Positions 42,516-51,070 of a stretch of 55,724 nt of DNA are shown piece by piece. Each line of letters opens with the position of its first letter. Position 1 is the first letter of the stretch. The translations under genes and the position numbers were made by a program. The stretch is from the NCBI GenBank assembly GCA_964500225.1, contig CAZCOA010000014.1, positions 1 to 55,724 on the forward strand, written 5' to 3'. The notes beneath the pieces were generated by a model. That model saw only the letters and a list, made by a program, of their open reading frames with translations, was not told the origin of the DNA and did not search any database. This DNA is from JAAYDY01 sp964500225. GTDB lineage: Bacteria; Planctomycetota; Phycisphaerae; FEN-1346; JAACEH01.

Positions 42516-43076
42516 TTGGTAGAACGACCCGCGCTAGTTCCTACGAAGGTGTTCTTCACCAAGGGCGTCGGCAAGCACCGCAACAAGTTGCAGAGTTTTG
42601 AGCTGGCCCTGCGCAAGGCCGGCATCGAGCAATGCAACCTCGTTCGCGTGTCGAGCATCCTGCCGCCGCACTGCAAAATCATCTCGCCGGCCAAGGGGAT
42701 CGAGATGATCTATCCCGGCCAGGTGACGTTCGTCGTGCTGGCCGAAGCGTCCACGAACGAGCCGTCGCGCATGGTCGGCGCCGGGATCGGTCTGGCACAG
42801 CCCGGCGAAGGGCATCAGTACGGCTACATCAGCGAACACCACGGCTACGGCATGCGGGAAAAGGTGCTGGCCGACTACGTCGAGGACATGGCCGCGACGA
42901 TGCTGGCCACGACGCTGGGCATCGAGTTCGATCCGGAAAGCGACTACGACAGCCGCAAGGAAGTCTATCGCATGTCCGGCAAGATCGTGCGGTCGCAGGC
43001 CTGTGTTCAGACGGCCGAAGGCGACAAGAACGGCCTCTGGACGACCGTGGTGTCGGCCGCCGTGTTCCTTCTGTAG
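42516..43076 (+). CDS. pdaD: pyruvoyl-dependent arginine decarboxylase (PdaD)
   Basis: A 186-aa proenzyme of the PdaD family, which self-cleaves to form a pyruvoyl cofactor and decarboxylates arginine to agmatine. VPTKVFFTKGVGKH is the N-terminal signature. The autocleavage site is the Ser46-Ser47 pair in RVSSILPP, so the beta chain is about 46 residues and the alpha chain starts with the pyruvoyl group. The TTG start at 42516 is decided by GGAGAGGAG 6 nt upstream; no ATG fits. This PLP-independent form is typical of archaea, chlamydiae and some other bacteria. The gene is followed 97 nt downstream by agmatinase, completing arginine to putrescine. Confidence 0.9.
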   Translation: MVERPALVPTKVFFTKGVGKHRNKLQSFELALRKAGIEQCNLVRVSSILPPHCKIISPAKGIEMIYPGQVTFVVLAEASTNEPSRMVGAGIGLAQPGEGHQYGYISEHHGYGMREKVLADYVEDMAATMLATTLGIEFDPESDYDSRKEVYRMSGKIVRSQACVQTAEGDKNGLWTTVVSAAVFLL

Positions 43077-43173
43077 CGAAACAGCCCTGATCCATGTCAT
43101 CAGGCATCGCACCCTTCGGCATGGTCGCGCCACGGCGCGGCCATGCCCTTGCGTGTCTTCGGAGGTCTCCGCC

Positions 43174-44058
43174 ATGACATCCACGCCCGACAACTTTCTC
43201 GGTCTGCCGCCGCAGTTTTGCGATCAGCGGTCGGCCCGGTACGCCGTGCTGCCGGTGCCCTACGAAGGCACTGTGAGCTACGCCAAGGGGACCGCCGACG
43301 GCCCGGCGGCCATTCTCGACGCCTCGCAGCAGGTGGAACTGTTCGACGACGAACTCCAAGCGGAGTTCCACCAGGCCGGGGTGGTCACGTATCCGGCGGT
43401 CGAGCCGACGGACGACCCGGGCGAGACCATGCGCCGAGTGGCTGAGGCCGCGCGGCCCGTGGTTGCCTCGGGCAAGTTCCTGCTGACCCTCGGCGGCGAA
43501 CACAGCATCACCGCGCCTCTGGTGGCGGAAGTGGCGAAAAAATACGGGCCGCTGAGCGTCCTGCAGATCGACGCCCACGCGGACCTGCGCGACAGCTATG
43601 GCGGCACGAAGCATTCCCACGCCGCCGTGATGCGCCGCGTGCGGGACATCGCCGCCGGCATTTGCCAAGTCGGCATCCGCAACTATTCTCAGGAGGAGTT
43701 CGACGCCTGTCCGCGCGAGGTGGCCAACTTCATCACGCCGCGCATCGTCCGGACCGATCCCCGGTGGGTGGACCGGGCCTTGGCACTACTCGGCGAGCGG
43801 GTGTACGTGACCGTGGACATTGACGGGTTCGACCCGTCGGTCGCTCCGGGCACCGGCACGCCGGAACCGGGCGGCCTCTTGTGGCACGAAGGGCTGGAAC
43901 TCCTGCGACGGGTGTGTACGGAGCGCCACGTCGTGGCGGCCGACATCGTGGAAGTGCGGCCCATTCCGCCGAACCATTGCACGGAGTTCGCCGCGGCGCG
44001 GCTGGCGTATAAGCTCATGGCCTACACCCAGTTGGGCGCCTCGCGGCGCACATGCTGA
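43174..44058 (+). CDS. speB: agmatinase (ureohydrolase)
   Basis: A 294-aa ureohydrolase that splits agmatine to putrescine and urea. The binuclear manganese ligands are visible: His in GGEHSI, the triple set in DAHADLRD, and the two Asp in VDIDGFDPS. GTADGPAAI and PVPYEGT are the family's N-terminal blocks. Agmatinase rather than arginase is favoured by the sequence type and by pdaD immediately upstream, which makes the substrate. GGAGG lies 8 nt before ATG 43174; a longer in-frame reading overlaps pdaD and has no ribosome site. It ends 5 bp from the convergent PPC protein gene, with no visible terminator. Confidence 0.93.
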   Translation: MTSTPDNFLGLPPQFCDQRSARYAVLPVPYEGTVSYAKGTADGPAAILDASQQVELFDDELQAEFHQAGVVTYPAVEPTDDPGETMRRVAEAARPVVASGKFLLTLGGEHSITAPLVAEVAKKYGPLSVLQIDAHADLRDSYGGTKHSHAAVMRRVRDIAAGICQVGIRNYSQEEFDACPREVANFITPRIVRTDPRWVDRALALLGERVYVTVDIDGFDPSVAPGTGTPEPGGLLWHEGLELLRRVCTERHVVAADIVEVRPIPPNHCTEFAAARLAYKLMAYTQLGASRRTC

Positions 44059-44062
44059 GCGA

Positions 44063-46342
44063 CTATCCGCCGGTCACCTCGAAGGCCACGGCCGGCAGCG
44101 TCCCGACCAGGACGCGCTGCGTCTTGCCGGTGGGCGGCTGACCTTCCTTGGCTGGAATCTCTCGGTGGACATACAGGTCCACGATCAGGTTGCCCTTCAG
44201 CCCCGGCTTGACCTTGGCCGGGTCGGTCTCGATGACGAGGGTGGCGCCGACGGGCGTGGAAACGGTCTCCTTGACGGCAATGCCCTCGGGCGGATCGTTC
44301 AGGACCATTTCGATTTTGCCCAGCGGCGGCCGGCCTTGCCACTTGGCCCGGATTTCGGTGGCTCCGGCGGACTTCAGGCGTACGGGCGTTCCGCCCTCGA
44401 TCTCCCACGATACGATCCGCCAGCCTGGAGCCACAGCGACAATCCATTGGTCGGCCGGAACAAGGTGTCGGTAGATGAAGGCCTGCATCATGTCATCCGC
44501 CGCGACCGCTTGGCGGCAGACCTCGCGCCCGTCGATCAGTGCAACGCCCTCGAGATCGAGCTGCAACAGCGGCTGCTCGGCCTTCGGCGGCGAGCTCAGG
44601 GTCACTCGCACGCAGTTCTGTCCCTCGGGAACCACGGCCCCGACCAGGGCGAATCCCGGCGGCGCGTTCTTGAGCCTCAGTTGAATGTCGCCGGCGAACC
44701 CGTCCCGCCGCAGGGCATGGACGGTGATGGGGGCGGCCGTGCCGCCGCGAATGTTCAGGGCCGACGGCACCACGCGCAACTGGAAGTCGGGCCTTGCCGG
44801 GCCGACGCGCAGCCGGTATGCGTGGGCCGCGCTGCCGGCGCCCTGGGCGTCGCTCAGGGAGAGAACATAGTCGCCTGTTTCGGGAATCGTCAGCACGATC
44901 TGGGAATCGGCGTGATGCGTCAGCAGGCCCGAGCCGGGGTCGTCGCAGTCATCGCAGAAAGCAACCGTGCGGCCCTGGGCATCGCAAAGCGTCAACAACG
45001 AATCCAGCGGCGAACCGAGTCGCCGAGCCATAACCTCGGCTACGAAACGGTCACCCTTGTTGGCATGAAATCGGTACACATCGCGGTCGTCTGGGCGGTC
45101 GATGCGTCCGTTGACAATGATGGGCAACGTCAGCGGCATCGCCGCGGCGGCATTGTCGTTGGATTCCCGTTCGCGGCACTCGGGCAGGTCGTCGATGGCC
45201 AGCGGCATGGCGTTGGAGTCGCCCAGGGCGCCGCGGACGCTCAGGGGCTGCACGCCCACGGCCTCGGGCATCAGCGTGGCCCGGTGCTGGTCGGCGGGAA
45301 CGTTCCAGCCGTCAATCTCCACGGTCAGGGGCTCGCCCCGTCGGCCACCGAGCGGGAACACCGATGCGATGAACGGAAGCTCGCCGATGCTCACTCGGTA
45401 AACGAAGTCCTCGCGACCGCGATAGATCGAGTCGCGCACCTCGAGCACGTACTGGCCGTCGGCCGGCGCCTCGAACAGCAGCACGGGATCCGGATCGAAC
45501 CGATAGTCGTCGGCGAAAGCCACCTCGCGACCGCCAGCGTCGTACAGCGTCACCGTGGCCTGGAACCAGCCGGGCACGGCGTCGGCCAGGTAGGGAACAA
45601 GGCTCCTGGCCGCCACCTGAACGACCAGGCGTTGCCCATGCTCGGCCGTGAAGCGGAACCGGTCCACGTCGCCGGGCATGATCTGACCGTTCACGATCAT
45701 CGGCAGGGACGGCACCGAGTTGGCCTCGTCGGGCAGGTCGTTCGGTTCGGATTCTCGCATTTCGGCCAGACGCCCGACATGAAACCGCAACGGCTCACTG
45801 ACGCCGAGCTTCGTCGTCACGCGCATCTGGCGAAGGCTCGGCGCGGCGTCGGGAGCCACGGTCACACGAATCTTGAGCAGTTCGGACAGTTGCGGATTGA
45901 GCTGCCGCTTGGGGTCGTCGCGCTGGGCCCTGTAGAGTCGAAACGACTCGATCTGCGTGTCGGTGAGGCCGGCTTGGCGCGCGATGTCGCGAAACAGTCG
46001 CTGGAGCACCAGCGGCCCCGCGCGGCGGCCGGCCTTGGCTTCCTCGTCCCGCTTCTTGCGGGCCTGGTCGAAGGCATCGCGCAGCAGTTGCATCTCCTTG
46101 CCCGTGGGCGGCGCGAGGTGCTCGACAATCTCGACGCGCACGCCGTCGCCCGAGACGAGCACCTCCTGGGCATCCTTGAAATACTGCCCGCCGATGACCG
46201 CATCGATGGTTTCGCCTTGCTGCGCTCCGGCCGGCCAGACGTAGCCGACATGTGGCGGCTTGGGTTGAGCATAGACCCCGCTGCCGGCCGTCGCCACAAT
46301 GACCGCCGCCGACAACCACGTTGTCCATCCTCGTCGTACCAT
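44063..46342 (-). CDS. exported protein with pre-peptidase C-terminal (PPC) domains
   Basis: A 759-aa exported protein, the last of a minus-strand trio. The signal peptide (1-25) ends GVYAQ. An IPT/TIG-like strand set follows (YVWPAGAQQGETIDAVIGGQYF, about 32-65), then a charged helical insert (KEMQLLRDAFDQARKK). Two PPC modules are recognisable by RESEPNDLPDEANSVP with DVDRFRF (about 195-320) and RESNDNAAAAMPL with DRDVYRFHANKGDRF (about 395-520). Further beta-domains fill the C-terminus. PPC proteins are secreted and often accompany DUF1501 and DUF1549 genes in planctomycetes. GGGAGAGG lies 8 nt before ATG 46342. The biochemical role is unknown. Confidence 0.82.
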   Translation of the reverse strand: MVRRGWTTWLSAAVIVATAGSGVYAQPKPPHVGYVWPAGAQQGETIDAVIGGQYFKDAQEVLVSGDGVRVEIVEHLAPPTGKEMQLLRDAFDQARKKRDEEAKAGRRAGPLVLQRLFRDIARQAGLTDTQIESFRLYRAQRDDPKRQLNPQLSELLKIRVTVAPDAAPSLRQMRVTTKLGVSEPLRFHVGRLAEMRESEPNDLPDEANSVPSLPMIVNGQIMPGDVDRFRFTAEHGQRLVVQVAARSLVPYLADAVPGWFQATVTLYDAGGREVAFADDYRFDPDPVLLFEAPADGQYVLEVRDSIYRGREDFVYRVSIGELPFIASVFPLGGRRGEPLTVEIDGWNVPADQHRATLMPEAVGVQPLSVRGALGDSNAMPLAIDDLPECRERESNDNAAAAMPLTLPIIVNGRIDRPDDRDVYRFHANKGDRFVAEVMARRLGSPLDSLLTLCDAQGRTVAFCDDCDDPGSGLLTHHADSQIVLTIPETGDYVLSLSDAQGAGSAAHAYRLRVGPARPDFQLRVVPSALNIRGGTAAPITVHALRRDGFAGDIQLRLKNAPPGFALVGAVVPEGQNCVRVTLSSPPKAEQPLLQLDLEGVALIDGREVCRQAVAADDMMQAFIYRHLVPADQWIVAVAPGWRIVSWEIEGGTPVRLKSAGATEIRAKWQGRPPLGKIEMVLNDPPEGIAVKETVSTPVGATLVIETDPAKVKPGLKGNLIVDLYVHREIPAKEGQPPTGKTQRVLVGTLPAVAFEVTGG

Positions 46343-46370
46343 CCTGGCAACCTCTCCCATCCCCTCGGAC

Positions 46371-47753
46371 CTACATGATTTCCGTCAGCAGTTCGATCTT
46401 GCCGTCGCGAGCGGCATCGGGCTCCATGACCCGCACGTCCTCACCCATCGGGTGCGGTAGCCGCGCGTCGATGTCGATCCCCAGTTGCGTGTAGATGCTC
46501 GCGATCACATCGCACGGGTAGATGGGGCGTTCCTTGACCGTCTCGCCCCGCTCGTCGGAGGCGCCGACCACGCGACCGCCCTTGAACCCGCCGCCGGCCA
46601 GCACAGCCGAGAACACCGTGCCGTAGTGGCCGCGGCCGCCGTTCCACGGGGCCTCCCACTGGACCTTGGGCGTGCGGCCAAATTCGCCGCTCCACCATAC
46701 GATGGTGCTGTCGAGCAGACCGCGCGCCGACAAGTCCTCCAGCAGCGTGGCCATGCCCGAATCCATCTGCGGCAGCTTGCGGCGCATCTCCTGGAAGTGC
46801 TGCTTGTGCGTGTCCCAGCCGGTGTAGTTGATTGTCACGTAGGGCACGCCGGCCTCGACCAGTCGCCGGGCCATCAGGCACGATTGCCCGAAGGTGTGGC
46901 GGCCGTACTTGTCACGAAGTTCGCTCGGTTCGCTGGAGAGGTCAAACACCTTGCCGGCGTCGCCGAGAATCAGGTCATACGCCTGGTCGCGGGCCTTCTG
47001 GAGCGGCTCGAAACGGTTACCGCCGCTCATGGCCCGCGCGAAGGTGTCGAGTTTGCCGAGCAGTTCGCGGCGGCTCTGCTGCCGTTCGGCGGAGATGCCT
47101 GCGGCCACCACGCCCTCGACGGCAAAGGGCGTTCGGTTGGGGTCGCCGCCGGTGGCGAATGGTTTGTATTTGGCCCCAAGGAACCCGGCTTCGGAAAACC
47201 GCCCCTGGAGGGTCGTCAGGACGATGTACGGCGGAATGAGCCCCGTGTAGCCGGCGTTGTAGCCTTTGAAATAGGAAACCACCGCCCCGACGCCCGGATA
47301 GACGATTCGCCCGCCGGGCCGGCGGCCCGTCTGGACCATGTAGGCGGCGGTTTCGTGTCCGTTGATGCCGTGGGTCATACTGCGGAGAATGGCATACTTG
47401 TCGGCCTGGTTAGCCAGCAGGGGCAGCATCTGCCCGATCATGATGCCATCGACGTTGGTGGGAATAGGCGTATCAAAGGGGCCGGTGTAATCGTTGCCCA
47501 TGCCGGGCTTGGGATCGAACGTGTCGGTGTGGGCCGGCCCGCCCCACATCCAGATCTGAATGACGGCCCGGGCCTTGCCGGCCTTGGCGGCCGCAGGTGC
47601 CGCAGCCGGTGCGGCCGACAGCACCGAGGCAAGCCCACGCGGCACGAGCAGCGACGAGGCCGCCGCCGCTGCGCTCGCCTTCAGAAACGCCCGTCGGCTC
47701 ATACCCGAAGGCTGCGATGCCGATGATCGCCCTGCCCTGCGATTGTCCGCCAT
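46371..47753 (-). CDS. DUF1501 protein with Tat signal
   Basis: A 460-aa protein. The N-terminus carries a twin-arginine signal (MSRRAFLKASAAAAASSLL, residues 18-36), so it is exported folded. DUF1501 belongs to the alkaline-phosphatase/sulfatase-like superfamily: WMWGGPAHTDTFDPKPG at the start of the mature domain, THGINGHETAAYM, YTGWDTHKQHFQEM and VWWSGEFGRTPKV are the family blocks. These proteins are numerous in planctomycetes and almost always follow a DUF1549/DUF1553 gene, as here (64 nt downstream of it). The reaction is unknown. The start has AGGTGG a few nt upstream. Confidence 0.92.
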   Translation of the reverse strand: MADNRRAGRSSASQPSGMSRRAFLKASAAAAASSLLVPRGLASVLSAAPAAAPAAAKAGKARAVIQIWMWGGPAHTDTFDPKPGMGNDYTGPFDTPIPTNVDGIMIGQMLPLLANQADKYAILRSMTHGINGHETAAYMVQTGRRPGGRIVYPGVGAVVSYFKGYNAGYTGLIPPYIVLTTLQGRFSEAGFLGAKYKPFATGGDPNRTPFAVEGVVAAGISAERQQSRRELLGKLDTFARAMSGGNRFEPLQKARDQAYDLILGDAGKVFDLSSEPSELRDKYGRHTFGQSCLMARRLVEAGVPYVTINYTGWDTHKQHFQEMRRKLPQMDSGMATLLEDLSARGLLDSTIVWWSGEFGRTPKVQWEAPWNGGRGHYGTVFSAVLAGGGFKGGRVVGASDERGETVKERPIYPCDVIASIYTQLGIDIDARLPHPMGEDVRVMEPDAARDGKIELLTEIM

Positions 47754-47817
47754 AAGCCACCTCGTTTACTGATACATCGGTTTCCGTGCGCCGTCCGGCA
47801 CACACAGACGCAGCAGG

Positions 47818-49392
47818 TCAATGCCGATACTGGAACTCCGTGCTGTTGATCAGCGCCCACATCATGTCCACGAACGGATAGACGTCTTTCTTGCTGCTCT
47901 TGTCGCCGGTGTAGGCCTTCAGGATATCCAGTTCCTCCGCCGTCGGCCGCCGCGACAGGGCCGTCAGGTAGAGCGTCACGGCCGCCTTGTCCGGATCGGT
48001 CTTGGCGATGTTCTGCAACCGGCTCAGCATCTCGCCGCGCTCGATCTTCGTGCGGACGTGGCTGGAGTTGAGCAGGTGGAGCTGCTGGGCGGCCGTCGGA
48101 GCGTTGTTGCGTTCGCCGGCCATGCCGCTGTCGCGTGCCGGTCGTCCGAACACCTCCAGAAATGCGCTCGTGATGCTGCCGTCGGGCAATTCGATCGACC
48201 GCTTGTCTTTCGGCACCCAGGTAAAAGGTTCCGGAATCGGGCTGGAGTACTCCTCGGTGGTGCCGGTCACGCGGCACAGGGCATCGATCAGGACTTCCGC
48301 ATCGAGCCGCGACACGTTGCAGCAGCCGAACAGTTCAACGGCCCGTGGCCAGTCCGAGCGAGGCACCGAAGACAACTGGTACGTGCTGGAATTCATGATC
48401 AGCCGCAGAACATGCCGCACGTCGTACCGCGCGGTAACGAATTCCTTTTCCAGGTAGCGCAGAACGTCGGGATGGCTGGGCGGATTGTCGGGCCGCACGT
48501 CGTCGGGTTCGTGAATGAGGCCGCGCCCCATGAGCCAGAACCACAGCCGATTGACCGCGCAGCGGGCGAACCACGGGTTCTCGGCCGTAATCAGCCAGTC
48601 GGCGAACACGTCGCGCGGATCGGTTTCGGGGTCCAGCGCGACCGTCGTGCCGTCGGGAAGCATCGCCCGGGCCGCCGCCGTCGCCGTGCGATCAAACAGA
48701 ACAATCTCCTCTTTCCACTCGATGGTGCCCTTGTAGCCAATGCGGCTGAAGAAGACGGCCATACCGTCGCGGCGGTCCTTGGGCCAGGATTCCATGCGGT
48801 CGCCCATGAACGTCAGGGCGACGGCTTTGGCCAGAGCCGGCGGATCGCGGCCCTGGACGGCGCGATAGAAATTGACCTGCGGCACACGGAAGTTGCTTCC
48901 GCTGGAAGTCAGCATCAGCCGGACGAACTGGTCGTAGGGCATGTTCTGCCGCATGGCGGCGCGAATCCACTGGTGATAGGCCTGCACGGCATTGGGCCAG
49001 AGGTTGATGGGGAACTCGGATTTCACGCGCAGCACGTCGCACCAGCGCAGGGCCCAGTAGTCGGCGAATTCCTCGCGGTCCAGCAATCGCTCGATCAACC
49101 GGGAACGCTTGTCGGGCGACGAATCGGCCAGGAAGGCTTCGACTTCCCCGGGCGTGGGCAGAGTGCCGAGCAGGTCCAGAAAAGCGCGGCGGACAAAGAC
49201 CGAATCGGAACAGAGCCGCGAGGGCCGGATGCCCTCACGGTCGAGCCGGGCGAAAACGGCCCGGTCGATGGGCGAGACGACGAGCGGTTCGTCGGGCAAT
49301 TCGAAGATGGAGACCGAGTCGGTTTCCTGCGCGGCGGCAACGCCGACCACGAAAACACACCCCAGTGCCGCCATGGCGACAAGTCTGCTCAT
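47818..49392 (-). CDS. DUF1549/DUF1553 (PSD1) exported protein
   Basis: A 524-aa exported protein with a signal peptide (1-21, GVAAAQ). The DUF1549 part (about 38-230) contains LDREGIRPSRLCSD, RRAFLDLLGTLPTPGE and SPDKRSRLIERLLD. The DUF1553 part (about 260-520) contains FADWLITAENPWFARCAVNRLWFWLMG and LIMNSSTYQLSS, ending FQYRH. Many relatives have an N-terminal cytochrome c (PSCyt1) domain; no CxxCH motif is present here, so this is the short form. It starts the DUF1549-DUF1501-PPC transcript unit. The start ATG 49392 has only a weak ribosome site (GGGA). Function is unknown. Confidence 0.92.
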   Translation of the reverse strand: MSRLVAMAALGCVFVVGVAAAQETDSVSIFELPDEPLVVSPIDRAVFARLDREGIRPSRLCSDSVFVRRAFLDLLGTLPTPGEVEAFLADSSPDKRSRLIERLLDREEFADYWALRWCDVLRVKSEFPINLWPNAVQAYHQWIRAAMRQNMPYDQFVRLMLTSSGSNFRVPQVNFYRAVQGRDPPALAKAVALTFMGDRMESWPKDRRDGMAVFFSRIGYKGTIEWKEEIVLFDRTATAAARAMLPDGTTVALDPETDPRDVFADWLITAENPWFARCAVNRLWFWLMGRGLIHEPDDVRPDNPPSHPDVLRYLEKEFVTARYDVRHVLRLIMNSSTYQLSSVPRSDWPRAVELFGCCNVSRLDAEVLIDALCRVTGTTEEYSSPIPEPFTWVPKDKRSIELPDGSITSAFLEVFGRPARDSGMAGERNNAPTAAQQLHLLNSSHVRTKIERGEMLSRLQNIAKTDPDKAAVTLYLTALSRRPTAEELDILKAYTGDKSSKKDVYPFVDMMWALINSTEFQYRH

Positions 49393-49533
49393 CGGTATGA
49401 TCCCGTTGCCGGCGCTATGCGGAGGTTCAACGGACCATGATGCCGCTGCGAGAAGTGTTGTTGGGCGCCGACAGCCCAGCTCCCTATTAAACGCCGGCGA
49501 GGCGCAAGGTATTGCGATAAGCGGCGGCAGGGA

Positions 49534-50361
49534 CTATTTGCCGCAATAGTCGATGATGGCGGCGATTTCGCTGCGGAGGTTGGGACGCTCGACGATCATG
49601 TCCACGAAGCCGTGTTCCAGGAGAAACTCGGACGTCTGGAACCCTTCGGGCAGCTCACGTTTGATGGTCTGGAAGATGACGCGCGGCCCCGTGAAGCCGA
49701 TCAGGGCTTTCGGCTCGGCGATGGTGATGTCGCCGAGGAAGGCGAAGCTCGCGGCCACACCGGCCGTACACGGGTTCACAAGGACCGAGATATACAGGCC
49801 GCCGGCATCGTCGTAGCGGGCCAGGGCGGCGCTGGTTTTGGCCATCTGCATAAGGCTGAGGATGCCTTCCTGCATGCGGGCGCCGCCGCTGGTCGAGACG
49901 ATGACCAGGGGCAGATTCAATTCGGTGGCCTTTTCGATCGTGTGTGTCACTTTTTCGCCGACGACCGATCCCATCGACCCCATGATGAAATCGGGATTCA
50001 GGCACGCCAGCATCACGGGACGGCCCTTGATGAATGCGCGACCGACCACGGCGGCATCCAATTCGCCCGTCTTGGCCTGCTCGGCGGCCAGGCGTTCGGC
50101 ATACGACTTGCGATCGTAGAAGTTCAGCGGATCGGTGGTGCGGATATCGGCCAAGTGCTCTTCGAAAGATCCCTCGTCGGCCAACAGCTTGATCCGCTGC
50201 CTCGCCGACAGGCGAAAATGGTACTTGCATTCGGGGCAGAGGCCCATCCCCTCTTCGACCTGTTTGCGATAGATCAGGTTCTCACAACCGGGACACCGCA
50301 TCCAGAGACCTTCCGGGACGCGTTTGTCGGCGGTCGAGATCGGTTGCGTGGTCTTGGCCAT
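49534..50361 (-). CDS. accD: acetyl-CoA carboxylase carboxyltransferase subunit beta
   Basis: A 275-aa carboxyltransferase beta subunit that, with AccA, transfers CO2 from carboxybiotin to acetyl-CoA to give malonyl-CoA. The N-terminal four-Cys zinc ribbon (CPGC and CPEC, residues 22-43) is intact. The crotonase-fold core has VSTSGGARMQEGI and NPCTAGVAASFAFLGD, oxyanion and biotin-site regions of the family. The length is typical. ATG 50361 has AAGGA upstream; it starts 4 nt after the rpe stop, so it is co-translated. accA, accB and accC are not in the window. It is the last gene of gap-pgk-rpe-accD. Confidence 0.95.
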   Translation of the reverse strand: MAKTTQPISTADKRVPEGLWMRCPGCENLIYRKQVEEGMGLCPECKYHFRLSARQRIKLLADEGSFEEHLADIRTTDPLNFYDRKSYAERLAAEQAKTGELDAAVVGRAFIKGRPVMLACLNPDFIMGSMGSVVGEKVTHTIEKATELNLPLVIVSTSGGARMQEGILSLMQMAKTSAALARYDDAGGLYISVLVNPCTAGVAASFAFLGDITIAEPKALIGFTGPRVIFQTIKRELPEGFQTSEFLLEHGFVDMIVERPNLRSEIAAIIDYCGK

Positions 50362-50365
50362 ATGG

Positions 50366-51058
50366 CTATCCTTGCCGCACGGATGCGGCCCTGATTGCGG
50401 CAATTGCTTGGCGAGCATCGGGCGACCGGAAGATCGACGTCCCGGCCACGAGCACATCGGCCCCGGAGCGGGCGGCCTCGACGGCGGTCTCGGGCGTGAT
50501 GCCGCCGTCCACCTCCAGCCGCTGCCCACTCCGCAGCCACGGCCGGACCATCCGGATCTTATCCAGTGCCGCCGGAATGAACTTCTGGCCGCCAAAACCG
50601 GCGAAAACGCTCATAATCAGCACCATCTCCACGTCGCCGATTACCGGGCGAATCAACTCGACCGACACGTCCGGGTTGACCGTGATGCCCGCATCGCAAC
50701 CCAGGTCGTGAATCCGCCCGATCAGGTCCGGCGCCGCGTCGGTCACCTCGGCGTGGAACGTGATGTTGTCGGCTCCGGCCTCCGCAAACGGCTTTAGGAA
50801 CACGTCCGGGTTATCGAGCATCAGATGCACGTCGATATACAGCTTCGTCGTGCGGCGCACAGCCTCGCAGATGCCGGGGCCGAACGTCAGATTCGGCACG
50901 AAATGGCCGTCCATGACATCGAAATGAAGCAGGTCGGCCCCGGCTTCCTCGACGCGGGCCACTTCCTCGGCGAGCCGCCCGGGATCGGCGGCCAACAGGC
51001 TCGGCGCAATCGCCGGTACAGGAAACGTGCGAGCAGTACGTTGCGACAACGTCGGCAT
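50366..51058 (-). CDS. rpe: ribulose-phosphate 3-epimerase
   Basis: A 230-aa TIM-barrel enzyme interconverting ribulose-5-P and xylulose-5-P. The family motifs are all present: APSLLAAD, LHFDVMDGHFVPNLTFGP (metal-binding His and catalytic Asp), VHLML, the second catalytic Asp in EVDGGI, and phosphate-binding GADVLVAGTSIF. It lies 12 nt after the pgk stop and 4 nt before accD, in one operon. An N-terminal extension of about 15 residues precedes the first strand, so a slightly later start is possible. Confidence 0.94.
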   Translation of the reverse strand: MPTLSQRTARTFPVPAIAPSLLAADPGRLAEEVARVEEAGADLLHFDVMDGHFVPNLTFGPGICEAVRRTTKLYIDVHLMLDNPDVFLKPFAEAGADNITFHAEVTDAAPDLIGRIHDLGCDAGITVNPDVSVELIRPVIGDVEMVLIMSVFAGFGGQKFIPAALDKIRMVRPWLRSGQRLEVDGGITPETAVEAARSGADVLVAGTSIFRSPDARQAIAAIRAASVRQG

Positions 51059-51070
51059 TTCCTTCGGCCG

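Noticed and set aside
43820..46378. 852-codon open frame on the plus strand
   Set aside because: Overlaps the end of agmatinase and is antisense to the PPC protein; composition is Arg/His/Gly-rich without motifs.
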